The notes under the pieces are model-generated. The model was not told the origin of the DNA. It did not search any database and saw nothing but the letters and a program-made list of their open reading frames with translations. Position numbers and translations under genes: made by a program. From NCBI GenBank assembly GCA_018398805.1, contig JAGFBZ010000006.1, positions 1,178,001-1,242,000 of the forward strand: DNA of 64,000 nt, written 5' to 3'. Origin of the DNA: Hirundichthys speculiger. Its lineage: Eukaryota > Chordata > Actinopteri > Beloniformes > Exocoetidae. This document shows, piece by piece, positions 59,986 to 64,000 of the stretch; the stretch's first letter is position 1, and each line of letters opens with the position of its first letter.

Positions 59986-62403
59986 CAGTCACACTGTATT
60001 TAGTGAGTGATCATTACACGTAACATGAAGAATTACTAGTACAGCAACTAATTTTTGATTATTTCGTTCACGCACTGTCCTTCACACTGCTCTTCCTCCA
60101 CTTTGCATATGTGTGTTTGTGTAACACACTCGGAGATCATATGGGGTGTGCAGCTTACTGTGAAAATTGGGTGTCTGACACCGTGGACAGGTTGAAATGG
60201 CTTGAATGGTATTGTAATGGAGCCCTGCCAATATATGGGTTCATCCCAGAATAATATAGCCAAAAAAAAAAGAAAAATATTCTGGCACCAACCCGTTTAA
60301 GGACACAGTTTCCATCATACGCAGCTTTATACTTCTGCCTCTCTACTGTTTAAAGGTAAATTGGGAGAATTTGTTAAATGAACAGTAACTTTTACTTCAA
60401 ACTTTTAGAACATGATTGTTTTTTTCCTTCTTGCTCTTGTGAGCAATACTGAAAGTAGTGTGACAGGAAATGAGAGCAGCGAGTGAGGGGGAGGACTCTC
60501 AGCAGAAGGCCACAGACTGGGAGTTCAAGCTGGGCAGGCTGGTTGAGGACAGGAGCCCCGGGATGCTGGGCTCCTGCTCAACCATGGAGCAGGATATTTT
60601 TTAAGTACTGCTGGCTCGGATGTGTGTGGGGTTTGGTTTGGTTTTTTTGGTTTTTGCCAGGTCGTGTATCTTAATTATAACAACTCAGTAAGTTTTCCAG
60701 ATGAAATGAAAATGAAAAAAAAGAAGAAAACAGAGAACTTGTTGTACCTTCATGGAACTTTATTTTAGTACAATGAAAAACAAGCAAAGGAAATGGAAAT
60801 GTTGAAATTACTGAAAACACTTAAAGTATAAATCTGTCAAAACAGTTTCTATAAGAATTATTTCTGTAATGTAATTTTAGGAAATATTGAGTTCTGAACC
60901 AAGAAGAGGTTTGTAATTATGAACAATACGTGACAGTTACATCCAGGACTGTGCTATTGCAAATTTAAAATACATTAATAAAAGAAAAACACACAGAGCA
61001 GACTTTTTTTTTCAGTTTTATTAGTAGTAAGTACAATTCATTAAGTTACTAATGATTTTAGGATGGATTCATGGATAATTGGACTTTGTATCACAATATA
61101 TGCAAGAAAAAGTAATCAATTTAGCGATCCAAAAAGCCAAAGAGCCTGGTGATGGCAGGTTTCAGTGCCAACTTTGTTTTTTAGCTCTGGCCTGTTTCTA
61201 GTTGCTCTGATCTGGTGGGTAGGATTTCACTCAGATGAATACAACAATCCCTTTTTTTTCTTGTCAAGTAAGCACACTAATTGTGTAAAGATGAGAAACA
61301 AATACCTTACTAAAGTATGGTCAGTTCCCAATTCCCGAATTAACTCAATAAATTATTTATATTTTTGAAGGGTAGGCGAACCTGAGCCAGAGGTAGAAAT
61401 GGTTTTTGTCTGACAATCATACAGTGTTTACATACAAAATCCACAGATGTGCTGATGAACACACAACATACCTGTGTCATACTTCCTTGGAGGAGATAGT
61501 TGGTCTCAACTCTGTTGTAGCACACACCGAAACAAAAGCTAAATCTTTGGTTCATCTGGCTGCAGCAACCAGCGGTAAACGGTGAACTGGACTTACAGGT
61601 CTGTACATGTCATATGCTCTTTTCACTTTCTTAGTTCTTCATCAAAGTGCGAACTGTTTAGCAGACAGAGAGTGTATTTATTTAGTGCCAAATGCATCAT
61701 CTGGATGTTTTAGTCCAGCTATTTGAAGTTCAGTTTAGTTTTCCTTCAGTAGGACTGAGTTGTTCACATACATTTAACATCATGTTAACAAGATAATTCT
61801 GTAAAAATGAGACAGGTGACAAATATCTTTGTCACAAAAAAGGAAACAGAAAACAAAGACTAATTGTCTAGACTCGTGCCTAAATCGTGTGATTTTACCC
61901 GCTAGAAGCGTGTGAGGTCTTGTTATTTTGTAAAGATAAAAAATAATAAAATTTTCTCCTGCTTCTTTTTATCGTCGCTGTGCTCTGAAAATATTTATTT
62001 ATTTATCTGTTTGCTTTATAAAGCCATTCATCTCCACCAATCTTTCTACGTAGACCTGATAAGTGGGGACTGACCTGAGCCTAAAACTATATGTATATAA
62101 AATATGTTTTATCATCAATACAATTTTTGAAGCCTTTACCGTGTGAGTTGTCTGACTGAAATGGAAACTTGAATCACCAGTAAGATGTATTAAAACACAG
62201 ACCGTTCATACCCATGTGTTAACGATACGCAAAATAAAATAAAAAATTCCAGGCTCTCCTCCATGTCAGCACATAATGATTAAAGTGAAGTCAAAGGGGA
62301 TGCAATGATCTTGCTTTGTATAGAATCTTCTCCTCTTCAACTTCTTTGTTCATTTATCGTGGGAGTTCTGGCAACTAGTAGAGAACTATAATTTTAAAAA
62401 AAG
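59986..62403. other. No gene recognised
   Basis: AT-rich. The only notable patch is GC-rich sequence at 60,480-60,600 with the inverted pair CAGGAGCCCCGGG/ATGCTGGGCTCCTG. The open frames here have no domain. Confidence 0.5.
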
Positions 62404-62884
62404 TAGGGCTGGGCAACGATTAAAATTTTTAAATCGCGATTAATCGCATTATTTCCCTGATTAATCGCGATTAATCGCATTGTATACGCAAAATCAAATA
62501 ATTAATTCAAAAGTAGTGTAAAATCCACTTTTATTTAAATGTTCTGCTGCCATATGAACTAAAGTGCTATAACATTTGTTGTTCAAACACTTTTAACGTC
62601 AGCACTTGTCAGTAACACATATTTAGTGTAAATCTTATCTTAAAAAATGTAAAATATAATAAAGCTTATTGCCACTGTGAGGGCATTAATGTCATCCTGT
62701 TTTTATAAAAAATAAAGAAAAAGTCTACAAACAAAATCCAAAAAAAAAGATTGTGGCTCAGCACAATCAGAACATTAAAACAGGTAATTTCTGAGGTAAC
62801 AGCAGAAACTTTTAACGGGGAGTTCAACTTGTCAGTTGTTACAAATAACCTTGTTTCTGTTGAATCCTCCATCTGGGAGAATTT
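62404..62884 (+). mobile_element. hAT, family B copy 2, cut by a TTAA insertion
   Basis: The intact left end TAGGGCTGGGCAACGATTAA is followed by tandem GATTAATCGC motifs, then the block shared with 16,900-17,290. Homology stops at TTAA (62,884-62,887), where copy 1 reads on as CTTTTACATGG. The rest would lie beyond the piggyBac-like insert. Confidence 0.8.
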
Positions 62885-63171
62885 TAACCTTTCTGTCATG
62901 TTCGGGTCAAATCTGACCAATTTCCTACTTTCATCAATCATAAACATTGTGTTTTACATTTTATTGTCTCAGGGCCTTATGATATCCTCCACACTAGCCA
63001 TTTGAACATATATAATTGCTGATCACAAATTTCTCTGAATTTTGAGTAGTTTATTCAACTTTGTAACACCTGTGGTGTTCCCGGTCAAAAATGACCGCCA
63101 TAGGAAATGAATGGGTGACCCCAGATTATGTTCATCCATCAGATTGTACACAACCACAAATACACCACCAT

Positions 63172-63197
63172 ACACACACACACACACACACACACAC
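63172..63197. repeat. (AC)n microsatellite
   Basis: Thirteen AC dinucleotides inside the 5' region of the piggyBac-like element. Confidence 0.95.
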
Positions 63198-63534
63198 CAC
63201 CCCACCCCACGTGAACCCCTTTCAGACTGAACAAATAGGTGTCTCCTCTTCCCACCTCATTCCTGTGTTTATGTGCCCATCCCCCCACATGAACCACACT
63301 TTCCAAACTAAATGTATAACACTAACACTTGTTCCACATTTCAAAGTCAACAATTAGGTGTTTATTATGAGAACCGTCTCTCTCCCAGGCTTATGTGCCC
63401 ATCCCCCCACGTGAACCGCACTTTCCGATACAAAATGTATCATATCTTCTCAGAGACCCCTTATATATAGTTTTTTTTGTGTGCATTGCCCTCATTTTAC
63501 TATGAACACATTGACTAGGCGCCCGATCAGATGA

Positions 63535-63873
63535 TTTCTTGTCAGAGAAGCTCTGGACCTTTTATTTCAACCTGATGAACAGGGGATTGAAGTTCAACCA
63601 GAAATAGAGGACGATGTCTCAGAAATAGAAGACAACATTGATCCTGATTTTGATCCAGACCATTGTGAGACCGACCAGTCAACAGCTCCCACCACTTCTC
63701 CGGGCTGTGGGAGCTGTCCAGTGCTGAATGTGAATGTTCAGCACTGGATAGCTCACACCACTTCTCCGGGCTGTGGGAGCTATCCAGTGCTGAATGTGAA
63801 TGTTCAGCACTGGACAGCTCCCACAGCCCAGAGACGTGGTGGGAGCTGTCCAGTGCTGAATGTGAATGTTTAG
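63535..63873 (+). pseudogene. piggyBac-like transposase N-terminus with minisatellite
   Basis: A 112-codon frame without its own ATG (TGA at 63,532, TAG at 63,871). It starts FLVREALDLLFQPDEQGIEV and continues with an acidic segment EIEDDVSEIEDNIDPDFDPD, matching the EALDLLF-plus-acidic start of PGBD-type transposases. It then enters 22-residue repeats (CGSCPVLNVNVQHW...) encoded by the 66-bp minisatellite. The catalytic domain would follow beyond the window. The loss of the start codon and the stop suggest inactivity, unless an upstream exon supplies the start. Confidence 0.65.
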
Positions 63874-64000
63874 CACTGAACAGCTCCCACCACTTCAGCA
63901 CTGGACAGCTCCCACCATTTCTCTGGGCTGTGGGAGCTATCCAGTGCTGAATGTGAATGTTCAGCACCGAACAGCTCCCACCACAGCCCGGAGAAGTGGT
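63703..64000. repeat. 66-bp palindromic minisatellite, at least 4 units
   Basis: Units begin at 63,703, 63,769, about 63,835 and 63,926; the last interval carries an extra half unit. Each unit holds a palindrome: AGCTGTCCAGTGCTGAA pairs with TTCAGCACTGGACAGCT around TGTGAATG. The array continues to the window edge. Confidence 0.9.

Larger units (their letters stand above)
62888..64000 (+). mobile_element. piggyBac-like element, 5' part, runs off window
   Basis: Begins CCTTTCTGTCATGTTCGGGT directly after TTAA, the obligatory piggyBac target. GGTCAAAT-TGACC at 62,904-62,918 and GGTCAAAAATGACCG at 63,084-63,098 are the subterminal motif of vertebrate piggyBac families. A 5' region with ~120-bp tandem units (GTGCCCATCCCCCCACRTGAACC at 63,273 and 63,395) and (AC)n precedes the transposase N-terminus. 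The 3' end is outside the window. Confidence 0.7.

Noticed and set aside
63542..63967. 141-codon minus-strand open frame
   Set aside because: It is the shadow of the palindromic minisatellite and of the plus-strand piggyBac-like frame, which has a recognisable N-terminus.

Overview
The window reads as non-coding DNA from a ray-finned (teleost) fish. I found no host gene with a supported multi-exon structure, no rRNA or tRNA gene, no CRISPR array and no operon. What identifies it is the repeat content: Tc1/mariner elements, many short non-autonomous hAT elements with intact 8-bp target-site duplications, L2/CR1-like LINE fragments, tRNA-like SINE pieces, the very common teleost repeat ending in GGATGGATGGA, a piggyBac-like element and long (TA)n arrays. 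It is probably an intron or an intergenic region. Family names come from recognition of sequence and protein motifs, not from a database search.

Layout. 1-9.5 kb: a ZBED-type hAT remnant, two inverted copies of a GGGCCC-ended MITE, and a Tc1 remnant. 9.5-14 kb: a large hairpin beside the 3' end of a minus-strand LINE that carries a CAGTGATCCC-ended MITE, then a plus-strand LINE endonuclease fragment split by another repeat. 16.5-19 kb: a composite of microsatellites and three hAT elements. 20.8-24.1 kb: SINE pieces and a second plus-strand LINE. 26.7-30.4 kb: two hAT remnants that keep BED zinc-finger coding, one carrying a foldback MITE, followed by a nested palindrome. 32.4-33.6 kb: an internally deleted Tc1 copy. 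37-41 kb: an exon-like segment, a (TA)n array and transposase remnants. 42.1-43.3 kb: a hAT-like element enclosing a THAP-domain exon with promoter-like sequence. 45.5-52.4 kb: a third GGGCCC MITE, a nested hAT/MITE pair, a Tc1-derived MITE that ends in an AT array, and a 27-G run. 55.5-59.2 kb: a second ZBED-type hAT and a complete but broken 1,620-bp Tc1 element. 62.4-64 kb: a hAT copy interrupted at TTAA by a piggyBac-like element whose transposase N-terminus contains a frame-preserving palindromic minisatellite; it runs off the window.

The genes do not form a pathway. The biology is layered transposition: at least eight insertions inside older repeats can be ordered from the sequence. The most interesting item is the THAP exon (start codon, consensus splice donor, ETS- and YY1-like sites upstream) inside a hAT-like element with perfect 8-bp target duplications. 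Second is a set of CTCF-like core motifs, most of them inside transposons.
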